Assembly: GCA_946479785.1 (NCBI GenBank)
Contig: CAMLHQ010000023.1
Location: 1-41,588 of the forward strand
Direction of reading: 5' to 3'
DNA: 41,588 bases
From: an uncultured Nitrospira sp.
Lineage (GTDB): Bacteria; Nitrospirota; Nitrospiria; Nitrospirales; Nitrospiraceae
Made by a program: the position numbers and the translations under genes. Within the stretch, counting starts at the first letter, position 1. Every line of letters starts with the position of its first letter. Below, piece by piece: positions 23,465-32,374 of this stretch. Below the pieces are notes generated by a model. It was given only the letters and a program-made list of their open reading frames with translations, had not been told where the DNA came from and did not search any database.

Positions 23465-24834
23465 GAAGGACGGAGTTCCTTAAAGATCTTCCAGGTCTTG
23501 AGAAGCTCCACCGCCTTTTGCAATTGAACATCCTGCTCCAGCGAGGGTTCACTGGATAGATCGAGGGAAGGAGTCGACGGCGCAGCCCCGTTCTTTTGCA
23601 CTCCCTCTTCGTGTGCCTTGCCGTTGGCGGACGACTGTTCTTTGCCCGGCGCAGCGGTGATGGGAGACTTGGCGGTCTTGCCGTCCTGGTCCTTTTCTCC
23701 CGGTTTTCCATCGGCCTTCGCGACTGTGGTCGGCGGCTGAGGCTTGACGACGATGTCAGGCGTGATGCCCGTCGATTGGATTGACCGGCCTTTCGGCGTG
23801 TAATACTTGGCTGTCGTGAGCCGCAATCCCGAACCGTCGCCGAGCGGTAGAATGGTCTGCACAGACCCTTTCCCGAACGAGGTGGTCCCGACGATCACGG
23901 CCCGCCCATAATCCTGTAAGGCACCCGCCACGATTTCTGACGCGCTGGCCGACCCTTCATTGACAAGGATGATCATGGGCGAGTCGTCCATCTGATCTTT
24001 GCCTTTGGCAAACCACTCGTCCTTTTTGCTCTCACGGCCTTTCGTATACACGACGAGCTTGCCGTTGGGCAGGAACTGTTCGGACACTTCGACTGCGGCC
24101 GTCAAGAGACCGCCGGGGTTGTTGCGCAGGTCAAGGATCGTGGATTGGACCTTCTGATCCTTGAACTGCTTCAGCACTCTTCCCAAGTCACGGCCGGTCG
24201 CCTCTTGAAATTGGGTTAATTTTACGTAGCCGATATTGTCCAGCACCTTGGATTTGACACTTTCGATTTTGATGGTATCCCGAACCAGCGTGAACTGGAG
24301 CGGATCGTTGGCGCCGTCCCGCTGAATCGTCAGGTTGACCTTCGTGCCCTTCGGACCCCGCATTTTCTGCACGGCATCCATGAGCGTGAGGTCTTTCGTG
24401 GATTCCTCGTTGACTTTCGTGATGTAGTCGCCGGCTTTGATACCGGCCCGTTGCGCCGGCGTCCCATCGATTGGCGCAATCACGGCCAAGCGGTTCTCCT
24501 TGACACCGATCTGAATCCCGACCCCGCCGAATTCTCCCTTCGTCTCGACCTGCATCTCTTTATACATTTCAGGCGTCATGTACGCCGAGTGTGGATCGAG
24601 CGTCGACAACATCCCCCTGATCGCCCCCTGGACAAGATCCTTGACCTTGGTCTCATCGACATAATTTTTCTGGACTTGGGTCAGGACTTCGGAAAAGGTC
24701 CTCAGTTCCTCGTAGCTCTCGGTCGCATGGCCGGTCCGTTCCCATCCCTTGCCGATCAAGACGCCAGACAGCAAGGCCACCACGACCATAGGACCCAACA
24801 TCCAAAATCGCCGTCGCTGGTTGTGTTCCATCAT
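23461..24834 (-). CDS. ctpA: S41 family carboxyl-terminal processing protease
   Basis: Ctp proteases trim or degrade proteins in the periplasm using a Ser-Lys dyad and a PDZ domain. From ATG 24834 (AAAGGAAC six bases upstream) the 457-residue protein has a single N-terminal membrane/signal span (about residues 12-28), a helical prodomain ('VLTQVQKNYVDE'), a PDZ domain at about 85-165 ('GGVGIQIGVKENRLAVI'), and the protease core with Ser in 'VNEGSASASEIVAGAL' and Lys in 'TTSFGKGSVQ'. A Lys/Pro/Gln-rich linker of about 60 residues precedes a short C-terminal helix. It lies 25 bases after envC, an association seen in many bacteria; Ctp enzymes often control peptidoglycan hydrolases. Confidence 0.95.
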   Translation of the reverse strand: MMEHNQRRRFWMLGPMVVVALLSGVLIGKGWERTGHATESYEELRTFSEVLTQVQKNYVDETKVKDLVQGAIRGMLSTLDPHSAYMTPEMYKEMQVETKGEFGGVGIQIGVKENRLAVIAPIDGTPAQRAGIKAGDYITKVNEESTKDLTLMDAVQKMRGPKGTKVNLTIQRDGANDPLQFTLVRDTIKIESVKSKVLDNIGYVKLTQFQEATGRDLGRVLKQFKDQKVQSTILDLRNNPGGLLTAAVEVSEQFLPNGKLVVYTKGRESKKDEWFAKGKDQMDDSPMIILVNEGSASASEIVAGALQDYGRAVIVGTTSFGKGSVQTILPLGDGSGLRLTTAKYYTPKGRSIQSTGITPDIVVKPQPPTTVAKADGKPGEKDQDGKTAKSPITAAPGKEQSSANGKAHEEGVQKNGAAPSTPSLDLSSEPSLEQDVQLQKAVELLKTWKIFKELRPS

Positions 24835-24859
24835 GTGCGTTCCTTTCGCCTCTCTGTTG

Positions 24860-26047
24860 CTATCGTCTCGCAAGCCATTGCAGGGGGTCGACCGGTTCCG
24901 CCCCTTCACGCAGCTCGAAGTATAAAGTATTTTCCCCCGTCATGCCCGTGTCACCCGTTTCTCCGATGGTCTGCCCCGACCCGACTTGCGTCCCCACCGA
25001 CGTGAGGATCTTTGAGGCATGAGCATAGAGGGAGAAGAAGCCGTTGGCATGATCAAGGATTATAACGAGTCCGTAGCCTTTCAACCAGTCCGCATAGACG
25101 ACCGTACCCGGCATGACAGCGTGGATGGTGCTTCCCTCGGTCGTCCGGATCTCGATTCCCTTCCGCTGTACATACGTGTTGAACGTCGGATGCTTCTGAC
25201 GACCGAAGTACGTCATCACATTGCCCTCCGCAGGCCAGGGCAGCCCTCCCTTCACCCCGCGCGGAGCCAATGTGCCTGGCGGAGGCTTGGCGGCTAGAGC
25301 CCGACGGCGGTTTTCCAACTCACGCAGAAGGCTGTCAATGCGGGAGGCGGAGCGTTCCAGCTCCTGTAAGGCCCGCTCGTAGGACTCCTTTTCATGTGTT
25401 AATTTGGTCAGATAGGCCTTCTTTTCTTTCTTCACCCCGTTGATCTCGTTCAGCTGCCTCTCCGTGCTGCGCTTATAGGCCACCATCCCGATACGGGCTT
25501 CCTCCCGCTGCTGCTCGGCTGCCTGCATGTTGGCAATGTCGCTCTTGAAGGTCTCGACGAGGCTATAGTCCCGCTCCGAGACGGCCGAAAGGTAATGCAG
25601 CCGGCGCTGAAAGTCTCCATACGAATTCGACGCCAACAAGGGTTTCCAATGTCCGAACCGTCCCTCCATATATTGCACGCGCAGACGCGCCAAGATGGCT
25701 TCCTGGCGTTCCTGGATCCCTTCGCGCAGTCGCGCAATTTGCAAGTTGATCGCGTTGATCTCCTGATCCTTCTTCCGCAGTTTTCTGGTAATTTCCTGAT
25801 GAGACTGTCGATAGCGCATGTGCCGTTCGTCCAACGTCTGAATCCCCTGGAGAATGGATTCCCGTTTTTTGTCCGCTTCGTCAGCCTGCCGGCGCTTTTC
25901 TTCGATCTGGTCTTTCAGCTGTTCAAGGACTTTCCGCTCCTTGTCGATCTTTTCGTTGATGGAATCAGCCCATACAGCGGTCGTCATCCAGAGCCCCAGA
26001 AGAACGCACGCTGCCATTCCTATCCACGATGCTATGCGCGGCCTCAT
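24860..26047 (-). CDS. envC: EnvC-like murein hydrolase activator
   Basis: The 395-residue protein has a signal peptide ('IGMAACVLLGLWMTTAVWA'), a long coiled coil from about residue 30 to 250, and a C-terminal LytM domain. The LytM zinc ligands are lost: the usual HxxxD is 'RKGIEIRTTEG' and the final HxH position reads 'LYFELREG'. This is the pattern of E. coli EnvC, a non-catalytic activator of periplasmic amidases recruited by FtsEX. The ATG overlaps the ftsX stop by four bases, placing it exactly where an FtsEX partner is expected. Annotation as an active M23 peptidase would be wrong on these residues. Confidence 0.93.
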   Translation of the reverse strand: MRPRIASWIGMAACVLLGLWMTTAVWADSINEKIDKERKVLEQLKDQIEEKRRQADEADKKRESILQGIQTLDERHMRYRQSHQEITRKLRKKDQEINAINLQIARLREGIQERQEAILARLRVQYMEGRFGHWKPLLASNSYGDFQRRLHYLSAVSERDYSLVETFKSDIANMQAAEQQREEARIGMVAYKRSTERQLNEINGVKKEKKAYLTKLTHEKESYERALQELERSASRIDSLLRELENRRRALAAKPPPGTLAPRGVKGGLPWPAEGNVMTYFGRQKHPTFNTYVQRKGIEIRTTEGSTIHAVMPGTVVYADWLKGYGLVIILDHANGFFSLYAHASKILTSVGTQVGSGQTIGETGDTGMTGENTLYFELREGAEPVDPLQWLARR

Positions 26048-26943
26048 ACCTTGGCCTCGTCAAATCGCCGCAGCGAGACGAAGCTGGCTGCACAACCGAG
26101 TATGATGCCGACCGCCACGAGCATCAGACAGATCGACAGGGGGAAAAACATCATGAGCTGATCCAATCCGCTCAATCGCCCGGTCGTCCGCATCTGTTGA
26201 CGGAACAATTCGTACAGCGTCTTGAGCATGAACAGCGAGATCGCGCTTCCCAACCCTCCGAGAACCGCGCCCTCCAACAGATAGGGAATACGGATAAATG
26301 TCTTGGTCGCGCCGATCAACTGCAAAATGGCGATTTCATCTCGGCGCGCGAACAATGTGAGTCTGATGGTGTTGGCGATAATCGTCACGGCCGCCGCCGA
26401 TAGAATGAGCCCGATACCGATCGCCACCATCTCGATGGATCGAATTACGGTCGAGAGGGCGTCGATCCAGTCCTGATTATAATCCACTTTGGCCACACCG
26501 GCGAAACCGCCGATGCGTTCCGCCCAGCGCTTAATCGCCACCGGCGAACGGAATGGAGGGCTCAGCGTGACGACGAAGGAGGCGGGCAAGGGATTTTGCC
26601 CGAGCCCTTCCAACAAATGCGAATCCGAGGGGAATTGCGCTTTGAATTCCCCCAGGGCCTGCTCCTTGGAGACAAAGTGGAGGGCGGACACCGCACGGTC
26701 GCTGCGCAACTGCTGCTCGACCTCGGCAACCGTAGCGGCAGCGGCTCGATCGTCCAGGTACACCATAATCTTGATATCGTCTTGGAGCCAGCCGGCCGCT
26801 GCGCGCAGATTCACATACAGCAGCAGGAAAATGCCGACGCAGGCCAGCGTGAACGCGGTGGTGAGAATCGCTACCATCGTCGTCGTGCGATTCGTCGAGA
26901 TGTTGGCCCAGGCCTCCCTGAGTAGATAGAAGATCGTTCTCAT
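26044..26943 (-). CDS. ftsX: Cell division protein FtsX
   Basis: FtsX is the membrane half of the FtsEX complex, which couples ATP hydrolysis at the division site to peptidoglycan hydrolase activation through EnvC. The 299-residue protein has four predicted spans: one near residues 20-45, then a periplasmic domain of about 120 residues ('DIKIMVYLDDRAAAATVAEVEQQL'), and three more at about 170-195, 220-245 and 262-285. Motifs 'AWANISTNRTTTMVAIL' and 'FARRDEIAILQLIGAT' are characteristic. It overlaps ftsE and envC by four bases on each side. Confidence 0.95.
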   Translation of the reverse strand: MRTIFYLLREAWANISTNRTTTMVAILTTAFTLACVGIFLLLYVNLRAAAGWLQDDIKIMVYLDDRAAAATVAEVEQQLRSDRAVSALHFVSKEQALGEFKAQFPSDSHLLEGLGQNPLPASFVVTLSPPFRSPVAIKRWAERIGGFAGVAKVDYNQDWIDALSTVIRSIEMVAIGIGLILSAAAVTIIANTIRLTLFARRDEIAILQLIGATKTFIRIPYLLEGAVLGGLGSAISLFMLKTLYELFRQQMRTTGRLSGLDQLMMFFPLSICLMLVAVGIILGCAASFVSLRRFDEAKV

Positions 26944-27608
26944 ACGCCCACTCGTTCTGCCGGCATCAACGCTCCCTGAACCAGCGTGACGACCCGTCGA
27001 TTCACCTGCGCCATGACCGACGGATCGTGCGTCGCCACGACGACGGTCGTCCCGCGGGCATTGATCAGCTTGAACAGCTCGATGATTTCTCCCGTCAACG
27101 CCGGATCCAAATTGCCGGTCGGCTCGTCAGCCAACAGGACAACCGGACCGTTGACGATGGCCCGCGCGATGCACACTCGCTGCTGCTCACCGGTCGAGAG
27201 GCTCATGGGCAGCTGATCGCGCTTGTGCTCCACTCCGACCGCCCGCAAGGCCTCCGTGACCTTGCGTTTGATGTCGCCTTGAGAGACGCCCTGTACGACC
27301 AGGGGCAGCGCTACGTTCTCAAATACGGATTTCTTCTCCAGCAATCGGAAATCCTGGAAAACTGTCCCGACCTTACGTCGAAGATATGGAATCTCCGACG
27401 CCTTGAGCGTCGTCACATTCTTTGCATTGACGAACACCTGGCCATCGTCAGGCCGTTCGGCACCGATCAGCATTCGCAGCAACGTCGACTTGCCCGCCCC
27501 GCTCGGCCCCATCAACAACACAAATTCGCCCTTTTCGATTTCGAGGTTGACGTCCGACAACGCGAGACGCCGGTCATACTGTTTGGTGACATGGATCAGC
27601 TGAATCAT
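26940..27608 (-). CDS. ftsE: Cell division ATP-binding protein FtsE
   Basis: FtsE is the cytoplasmic ABC ATPase of FtsEX. From ATG 27608 it has 222 residues, the family's normal size. Walker A is 'GPSGAGKST' near residue 35, the Q-loop 'VFQDFRLLEKKSVFENVALPL', the ABC signature 'LSTGEQQRVCIARAIV' (Thr in place of the more usual Gly), Walker B 'VVLLADEPTGNLD' and the switch His in 'VVVATHD'. The frame is open upstream into yraN but that part is not conserved sequence. It begins six bases after yraN and overlaps ftsX by four. Confidence 0.96.
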   Translation of the reverse strand: MIQLIHVTKQYDRRLALSDVNLEIEKGEFVLLMGPSGAGKSTLLRMLIGAERPDDGQVFVNAKNVTTLKASEIPYLRRKVGTVFQDFRLLEKKSVFENVALPLVVQGVSQGDIKRKVTEALRAVGVEHKRDQLPMSLSTGEQQRVCIARAIVNGPVVLLADEPTGNLDPALTGEIIELFKLINARGTTVVVATHDPSVMAQVNRRVVTLVQGALMPAERVGV

Positions 27609-27613
27609 CGGTA

Positions 27614-28006
27614 TTACCAGCGAAGATCGTCTCCGGAGATATCGAAGGCGTTTTGAATATGCTCGATCTGCGGAGCCGCCTCGTCCATTCCCTGGAGCAA
27701 CACGACATCGAATCTGCACGGCCGGTCGGCCAAATGGTGCCGAGCCAGGTACTGGGCCGCCAGGCGGATCAATTTGTCCTGCTTCTGCCGATGTACGGCA
27801 TGAACCGCTCCGCCGAAATCTTCGGTCCGCCGGGCCTTCACCTCGACGAACACCAGCACCGATCCGTCTTCGGCAATGATATCCAATTCGCCCAGCGAGG
27901 TGCGGAGGTTTTTCGCGACGATCCGATAGCCTTTCCGGCGCAAGTAGCGCTCGGCCGTTGCCTCTCCTTCTTGCCCAAAGAGCCGTCTGGGGTCAAGGAA
28001 TGTCAC
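27614..28006 (-). CDS. yraN: UPF0102 / YraN family nuclease-fold protein
   Basis: The 130-residue protein has the conserved YraN layout: 'GQEGEATAERYLRRKGYRIVAKNLRTSLGELDIIAEDGSVLVFVEVKAR', containing the E-x(n)-D-x-E-V-K residues of a restriction-endonuclease-like fold, then 'VHRQKQDKLIRLAAQYL' and 'PCRFDVVLL'. The biological role is not settled for the family. It starts with GTG, overlapping the rnhB stop by four bases (GTGA). Position after rnhB matches many genomes, where rplS-rnhB-yraN is a common order. Confidence 0.92.
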   Translation of the reverse strand: MTFLDPRRLFGQEGEATAERYLRRKGYRIVAKNLRTSLGELDIIAEDGSVLVFVEVKARRTEDFGGAVHAVHRQKQDKLIRLAAQYLARHHLADRPCRFDVVLLQGMDEAAPQIEHIQNAFDISGDDLRW

Positions 28007-28692
28007 GCTATTGTCCGCCGCAATTCCTGCCGCGGAGAAGCCGCCCGTTGCGGATCGCGAAACTGCGCAATGGTCTGTGCCACCGGCTCAAAAGTCTTGC
28101 GATGAATCGGACAGGGTCCGTGCGTCGCGAGCTGCTGTAAGTGCTCTTCCGTCGAATAACCTTTATGCGAGAGAAAGTTGTAATGCGGATAAAGCCGGTG
28201 ATATTCAGCCATCAGACGATCCCGCGTGACCTTCGCCACGATCGACGCAGCGGCGACCGACAGGCACAGCGCATCGCCTTTGATAATGGAACGGATCGGA
28301 ATGGCACAACCAAGCAGCGAGATCGCATCAATGAGGAGACAATCCGGTTGAGGTAAGAGACCCGCAACGGCCCGATGCATGGCGAGTCGCGTGGCTTCCA
28401 GGATGTTCAGCCGGTCGATTTCTTGCTCCGTCGCGGATCCGATACCGATGCCGACGGCGCGTTTGATAATGACGTGGTAAAGCCGTTCCCGCTCGGATTC
28501 TGAGAGCTGTTTGGAATCGTCGCAACCGAGGAGACGGCAGCGGGTCGGCAGCACGACGGCCGACGCCACGACGGGACCTGCCAGCGGACCCCGGCCGGCT
28601 TCATCGAGCCCGGCGATCCGGCGATAGCCGCACCGCCTGGCTTCCAATTCAAATTCGTCGGTGGGTCCCACGAAGCTGATGCGTGCCGTCAC
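28003..28692 (-). CDS. rnhB: Ribonuclease HII
   Basis: RNase HII cuts RNA in RNA-DNA hybrids and single ribonucleotides in DNA. From GTG 28692 (GAGGGG upstream) the 229-residue product contains 'IAGLDEAGRGPLAGPVVASAVVL' with the catalytic Asp-Glu, 'DDSKQLSESERERLY', 'IGSATEQEIDRLNILEATRLAM', 'LIDA' with the third acidic residue, 'IIKGDALCLSVAAASIVAKVTRDRLM' and 'YSTEEH'. The frame stays open for another 72 codons upstream, overlapping rplS, but this is not family sequence. It is 37 bases after rplS and overlaps yraN. Confidence 0.95.
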   Translation of the reverse strand: MTARISFVGPTDEFELEARRCGYRRIAGLDEAGRGPLAGPVVASAVVLPTRCRLLGCDDSKQLSESERERLYHVIIKRAVGIGIGSATEQEIDRLNILEATRLAMHRAVAGLLPQPDCLLIDAISLLGCAIPIRSIIKGDALCLSVAAASIVAKVTRDRLMAEYHRLYPHYNFLSHKGYSTEEHLQQLATHGPCPIHRKTFEPVAQTIAQFRDPQRAASPRQELRRTIA

Positions 28693-28729
28693 ACGTGCCC
28701 CTCGTGGTTGACTGAACGGACGATAATGG

Positions 28730-29158
28730 CTAGGATTTTCCCGCGGCCGCTTCGACCGGCTCTTCCAGCGATCCGGCCGTGCGAGCGGAACCCTGTTGTG
28801 CTTTGGCCTCTCCCACGAACTCCCGATCTTCGACCCTGGAGAACTTGCCCTTCTTCCCACGCAAGTAGTAGAGCTTGGCGCGCCGCACTTTCCCTTGGCG
28901 TACCACATCGATTTTCGTCACAATCGGCGAATGTACGGGAAAAATCCGCTCAACGCCGACGCCATAGGACACCTTGCGCACGGTGAACATCTCCGTATTG
29001 AGGCTGCCTTTGCGGGCGATAACGGCCCCTTCGTAGACCTGGATACGTTCTTTTTCCCCTTCCACCACCTTGACGTGGACACGCACCGTGTCCCCGATCT
29101 CAAAGTGAGGAACCGACTTCTTCTGCAACGACCGCTGGACCCGCTCTAACTGATTCAT
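28730..29158 (-). CDS. rplS: 50S ribosomal protein L19
   Basis: L19 sits at the interface of the 30S and 50S subunits. The 142-residue protein has the conserved '[31 protein letters not shown]' start, '[14 protein letters not shown]', '[21 protein letters not shown]' and '[15 protein letters not shown]'. About 25 residues at the C-terminus (Ala/Glu/Gly-rich) extend beyond the typical 115-residue protein. It is four bases after trmD in the standard rpsP-rimM-trmD-rplS cluster. Confidence 0.97.
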   Translation of the reverse strand: MNQLERVQRSLQKKSVPHFEIGDTVRVHVKVVEGEKERIQVYEGAVIARKGSLNTEMFTVRKVSYGVGVERIFPVHSPIVTKIDVVRQGKVRRAKLYYLRGKKGKFSRVEDREFVGEAKAQQGSARTAGSLEEPVEAAAGKS

Positions 29159-29162
29159 GACT

Positions 29163-29951
29163 TCACCCCTCCTCCCCGCATCGAACCGGCGTGCCCGGCA
29201 CGCCTTCGCGAATTATCTCATCCAACAATTGTCGATCTTCCATGGTGAACTGCCGATCCTTCACCTTCAATAGATCAGGCCGCTTCTCATAAGTCGCCCG
29301 CAATGCTTCCTTCCGGCGCCAGAGTCGAATTGCCTCGTGGTGGCCGGAGAGCAATACCTCCGGCACTGTCATGCCCCGAACGTCCGCCGGCCTGGTGTAA
29401 TGCGGATACTCCAGCAAGGCATCCGCGAAGGACTCTTCGACGATCGATTCAGGATCGCCCAAGACACCTGGAACTAACCGCGCCGCCGCATCGATCAGAA
29501 TCAGCGCGGGTAATTCTCCTCCGGTTAGCACATAGTCGCCCACCGAAATTTCTTCCGGCTGAAGTGCGATACGCACCCGCTCGTCAATGCCTTCATAGTG
29601 ACCGCAAAGAATGACCAGACGGCGCTGGTCGGCCGCCAAATCGTGCGCATAGGCTTGCGTGAACGGGCGCCCCTGCGGGGAGGGAAGCAGGAGCCGTATG
29701 GGCTCACCGCGTTGTTCGCACTGCTCACGAATCTGCTCGACCGCCCGCAAGATCGGCTCAGCCTTCATGACCATACCGGCCCCGCCGCCATAGGGCACAT
29801 CGTCGGCGACTTTATGCCTATCCGATGTGTAGTCGCGCAAATTGTGCACTTGCACCTCGAGCAGGCCTTTTTCCTGCGCCCTTTTGAGCATACTGCTCCC
29901 CAGCACCGGCGTCACCATCTCAGGAAACAAGGTAATGACGTCACAACGCAT
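29163..29951 (-). CDS. trmD: tRNA (guanine-N1)-methyltransferase TrmD
   Basis: TrmD methylates G37 next to the anticodon using S-adenosylmethionine, preventing frameshifting. The 262-residue SPOUT enzyme has '[16 protein letters not shown]' at the start, '[18 protein letters not shown]', the knot region '[11 protein letters not shown]', '[17 protein letters not shown]', '[31 protein letters not shown]', then '[25 protein letters not shown]', all hallmark sequence. The ATG overlaps the end of rimM by 11 bases. Confidence 0.97.
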   Translation of the reverse strand: MRCDVITLFPEMVTPVLGSSMLKRAQEKGLLEVQVHNLRDYTSDRHKVADDVPYGGGAGMVMKAEPILRAVEQIREQCEQRGEPIRLLLPSPQGRPFTQAYAHDLAADQRRLVILCGHYEGIDERVRIALQPEEISVGDYVLTGGELPALILIDAAARLVPGVLGDPESIVEESFADALLEYPHYTRPADVRGMTVPEVLLSGHHEAIRLWRRKEALRATYEKRPDLLKVKDRQFTMEDRQLLDEIIREGVPGTPVRCGEEG

Positions 29952-30477
29952 GCGAAGCCTCGATCAACCCTCCAACCGACCGTACCGTCATCCGCTTTTG
30001 AGCCAGATCCACTGCCGTCACAAAATCCTTGGCCGCAGGAATCAGAACTTCTTGATTTCCCTGCTTCACGACGAAGACCTGATGGCCCGGCAATTCCCAG
30101 ATCGTTTCGACCAGCCCAAGATCATGGCCTGCTTCGTCTACCACCGTCATGCCGATGAGATCGCATTCGTACAGCGCATCTCCCTGGCGAGCCGACGGAT
30201 CACAACGAGCGACCTGGATCAAGGCACCGCGCAACGTACCGGCTTCCTCAGGCGTCGTAATCCCTTCGAATTGCATGATGTAGGCGGGGCCGGCCCGGCG
30301 CACATGCGTGACGGTTCGGTCGACCGTCTGTCCACGCGCATCCATCACGCTCACGGCGTTCAAGTGCTCGAACCGGCCCGGCACATCGCTCAATGACCGT
30401 ACTTTGACCGCGCCCTTCACGCCGAAGGGCCGTTCGATCTTGCCGATGGTCACGAGGTCTGCCAGGGCCGTGGTCAC
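29941..30477 (-). CDS. rimM: Ribosome maturation factor RimM
   Basis: RimM assists assembly of the 30S head and binds S19. The 178-residue protein has the N-terminal domain opening 'VTIGKIERPFGVKGAVKVRSLSD', a central 'FEGITTPEEAGTLRGALIQVAR' and the PRC-barrel domain 'YECDLIGMTVVDEAGHDLGLVETIWELPGHQVFVV' with 'LIPAAKDFV'. It starts with GTG three bases after the rpsP stop and overlaps trmD by 11 bases. Confidence 0.96.
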   Translation of the reverse strand: MTTALADLVTIGKIERPFGVKGAVKVRSLSDVPGRFEHLNAVSVMDARGQTVDRTVTHVRRAGPAYIMQFEGITTPEEAGTLRGALIQVARCDPSARQGDALYECDLIGMTVVDEAGHDLGLVETIWELPGHQVFVVKQGNQEVLIPAAKDFVTAVDLAQKRMTVRSVGGLIEASHAL

Positions 30478-30480
30478 GAG

Positions 30481-30765
30481 TTACGCCTTTTTTTTCTTGG
30501 CCGCCTTCTCGGTCTCGAACTGCTTCCACACTCCCGAACGCCGGAGGAGTGTCTTCACCGTCACAGTCGGTTGCGCGCCCTGATGAAGCCACGTGAGCAC
30601 CCGCTCCTGCTTCAACTCGGGCAACCCCGCCTCTTTTAATGGATCAAAGATGCCCAAAATTTCCAAGAAGCGGCCGTCACGCGGCTTGCGGGAATCCGCC
30701 GCCACCACGCGATAGATCGGTCGCTTATGTCGCCCTGTCCTGGTCAACCTTAAATGAACGGCCAC
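30481..30765 (-). CDS. rpsP: 30S ribosomal protein S16
   Basis: S16 is an early-binding 30S protein. The 94-residue product shows 'VHLRLTRTGRHKRPIYRVVAADSRKPRDGRFLEILGIFDPL', the family signature, and a lysine-rich tail (KAAKKKKA). The start is GTG with a strong GAAGGAGGAAGGA purine tract upstream. It lies 50 bases after ffh, the usual ffh-rpsP order. Confidence 0.97.
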   Translation of the reverse strand: MAVHLRLTRTGRHKRPIYRVVAADSRKPRDGRFLEILGIFDPLKEAGLPELKQERVLTWLHQGAQPTVTVKTLLRRSGVWKQFETEKAAKKKKA

Positions 30766-30815
30766 TGTCCTTCCTCCTTCTCGAGACGCGCCTGTCAGGG
30801 GTCCCTGATTCTGAA

Positions 30816-32162
30816 TTACATCGAACGCAGAAGTTGCGCCAGCTGTCGGCGCCCTCCCGCTCCCGTCATCACCTTCGCGATCTTCCGCGCCGACAAAAAC
30901 TGCTTGATCAAGCGATTCACTTCCACCACATTTGTGCCGCTGCCGCGCGCAATCCGTTTCTTGCGGCTGCCGTTGATCACCGTGTGGTCGCGGCGTTCGC
31001 GCGCCGTCATCGAATCGATCATCGCCATCACGCGCTTCATTTCGCGTTCCGGCATCTGCCCGTCCATAGCCCCTTTTAGTTTTTGGCCGCCCGGCAGCAT
31101 GCCTAGAATTTGATCCAGCGACCCTAGCTTGTTGACCTGTCCCAACTGGGCACGAAAATCCTCTAACGTAAACGTGTTGCTGGTCAGCTTCTTCTGCGCC
31201 TCTTCGGCCTGCTCCCTCGTGAAGGTCTCTTGCGCCTTCTCGATCAGGGACAGCACGTCGCCCATCCCCAGAATGCGCGAGGCCATCCGGTCCGGATGAA
31301 ACAATTCCAGCGCATCGAGCTTTTCACCAACGCCAAGAAACTTAATTGGCTTGCCCGTCACGGCTCTGATGGAAAGTAACGCCCCGCCCCGTGCGTCGCC
31401 CTCCACCTTGGTGAGGATGATTCCGGTCAACCCGACGCGCTGATCGAACTGACTGGCCATGGTCACGGCATCCTGGCCTGTCATCGCATCCGCCACCAAG
31501 AGGACTTCCTGCGGTTGTACGGCGGACTTCACGGCGACCAGTTCACCCATCAACGCGTCGTCGATGTGAAGGCGCCCGCCGGTATCGAGCACCACTAGAT
31601 CGAATCCTTGCTCGCGCCCTCGATCCACACCAGCCCGGCAAATACGGACGACGTCTGCTTTCGACGCCCCCTCTTGATCCAGCCGGTGCACGTCGATCCC
31701 GAGGTCCCGCCCCAAGCTGGCCAATTGATCGCCTGCTGCAGGGCGGCGAGGATCTGCCGCAACAAGCAACACCCGCTTGCCTTGCTGCTTAAAGAGTTTG
31801 GCAAGTTTGCCACAAGTTGTCGTCTTTCCCGCACCTTGCAAGCCGACCATCATGACGACGGTGGGGGGCACCGATGAGAGAGCCAGCCCGGCCCGCTCAG
31901 TGCCCATCATGGCCCGCAGTTCGTCCCAGACGATTTTGACGACCTGGTGACCGGGAGTCAGGCTTTGAAGGACTTCCTGTCCTACCGCCTTCTCACGGAC
32001 ACGCTCGATAAACTCTTTGACGATTTTGAAATTGACGTCGGCTTCCAGAAGAGCGAGACGCACTTCTTTCAAGGCTTCTGCGATGTTCTCTTCGGTGAGT
32101 ACACCGGTTCCGCGAAGCTTTTTGAGAATCTGTTCGAATTTTTCGCTCAGTTGATCCAGCAT
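30816..32162 (-). CDS. ffh: Signal recognition particle protein Ffh
   Basis: Ffh binds 4.5S RNA and signal sequences and, with FtsY, targets nascent membrane proteins. The 448-residue protein has the N domain (1-90, 'EVRLALLEADVNFKIVK'), the G domain with P-loop 'GLQGAGKTTTCGKLA' near 108-121, and the Met-rich M domain (about 310-440; 'MLPGGQKLKGAMDGQMPEREMKRVMAMIDSM', 'RRDHTVINGSRKKRIARGSG'). Two G motifs differ from the usual form: 'DTGGR' at 193-197 (usually DTAGR) and 'TKVEGDARGG' at 251-260 (usually TKLDGDARGG). Length and remaining motifs are normal. It heads the eleven-gene minus-strand run. Confidence 0.97.
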   Translation of the reverse strand: MLDQLSEKFEQILKKLRGTGVLTEENIAEALKEVRLALLEADVNFKIVKEFIERVREKAVGQEVLQSLTPGHQVVKIVWDELRAMMGTERAGLALSSVPPTVVMMVGLQGAGKTTTCGKLAKLFKQQGKRVLLVAADPRRPAAGDQLASLGRDLGIDVHRLDQEGASKADVVRICRAGVDRGREQGFDLVVLDTGGRLHIDDALMGELVAVKSAVQPQEVLLVADAMTGQDAVTMASQFDQRVGLTGIILTKVEGDARGGALLSIRAVTGKPIKFLGVGEKLDALELFHPDRMASRILGMGDVLSLIEKAQETFTREQAEEAQKKLTSNTFTLEDFRAQLGQVNKLGSLDQILGMLPGGQKLKGAMDGQMPEREMKRVMAMIDSMTARERRDHTVINGSRKKRIARGSGTNVVEVNRLIKQFLSARKIAKVMTGAGGRRQLAQLLRSM

Positions 32163-32296
32163 CGCGCACCAAAGAAAAAGGCAATCGAAGCATTAGCCCC
32201 AGATCTCCGATCGCCTCGAAAAATCTAGCAAAAGAGCACCGCGCAGTCTAAAGGAGGACCCATGAGAAGTCAAGGGAGAGCGGAGTCGTATTCAGG

Positions 32297-32325
32297 TTGA
32301 CAGGTTGCAGACCATTCGCTATGGT
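32297..32325 (+). promoter_or_regulatory. Sigma70-type promoter for the DUF4321 gene
   Basis: Perfect TTGACA (32297-32302), 17-base spacer, TATGGT (32320-32325). Predicted start near 32332 gives a leader of about 43 bases that contains the AGGAG ribosome site before the GTG start. Confidence 0.6.
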
Positions 32326-32374
32326 CGTACCGAGGATTCGTTGAATTTGCTCAATGGGTTAGGAGACCGGTTTT

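Noticed and set aside
22893..23711. A 272-codon minus-strand frame running across the HhH gene and the end of ctp.
   Set aside because: Arg/Pro/Ser-rich shadow of two recognised genes, with no motif.
24860..26047. Annotation of the EnvC-like protein as an active M23 peptidase.
   Set aside because: The zinc-ligand positions (HxxxD and HxH) are replaced, matching the non-catalytic EnvC activators.
32262..32300. A 12-codon frame (MRSQGRAESYSG) with a perfect AAGGAGG in front, upstream of the DUF4321 gene, considered as a leader peptide.
   Set aside because: Its end overlaps the -35 of the likely promoter at 32297-32325, so it lies upstream of that transcript; no evidence that it is transcribed.
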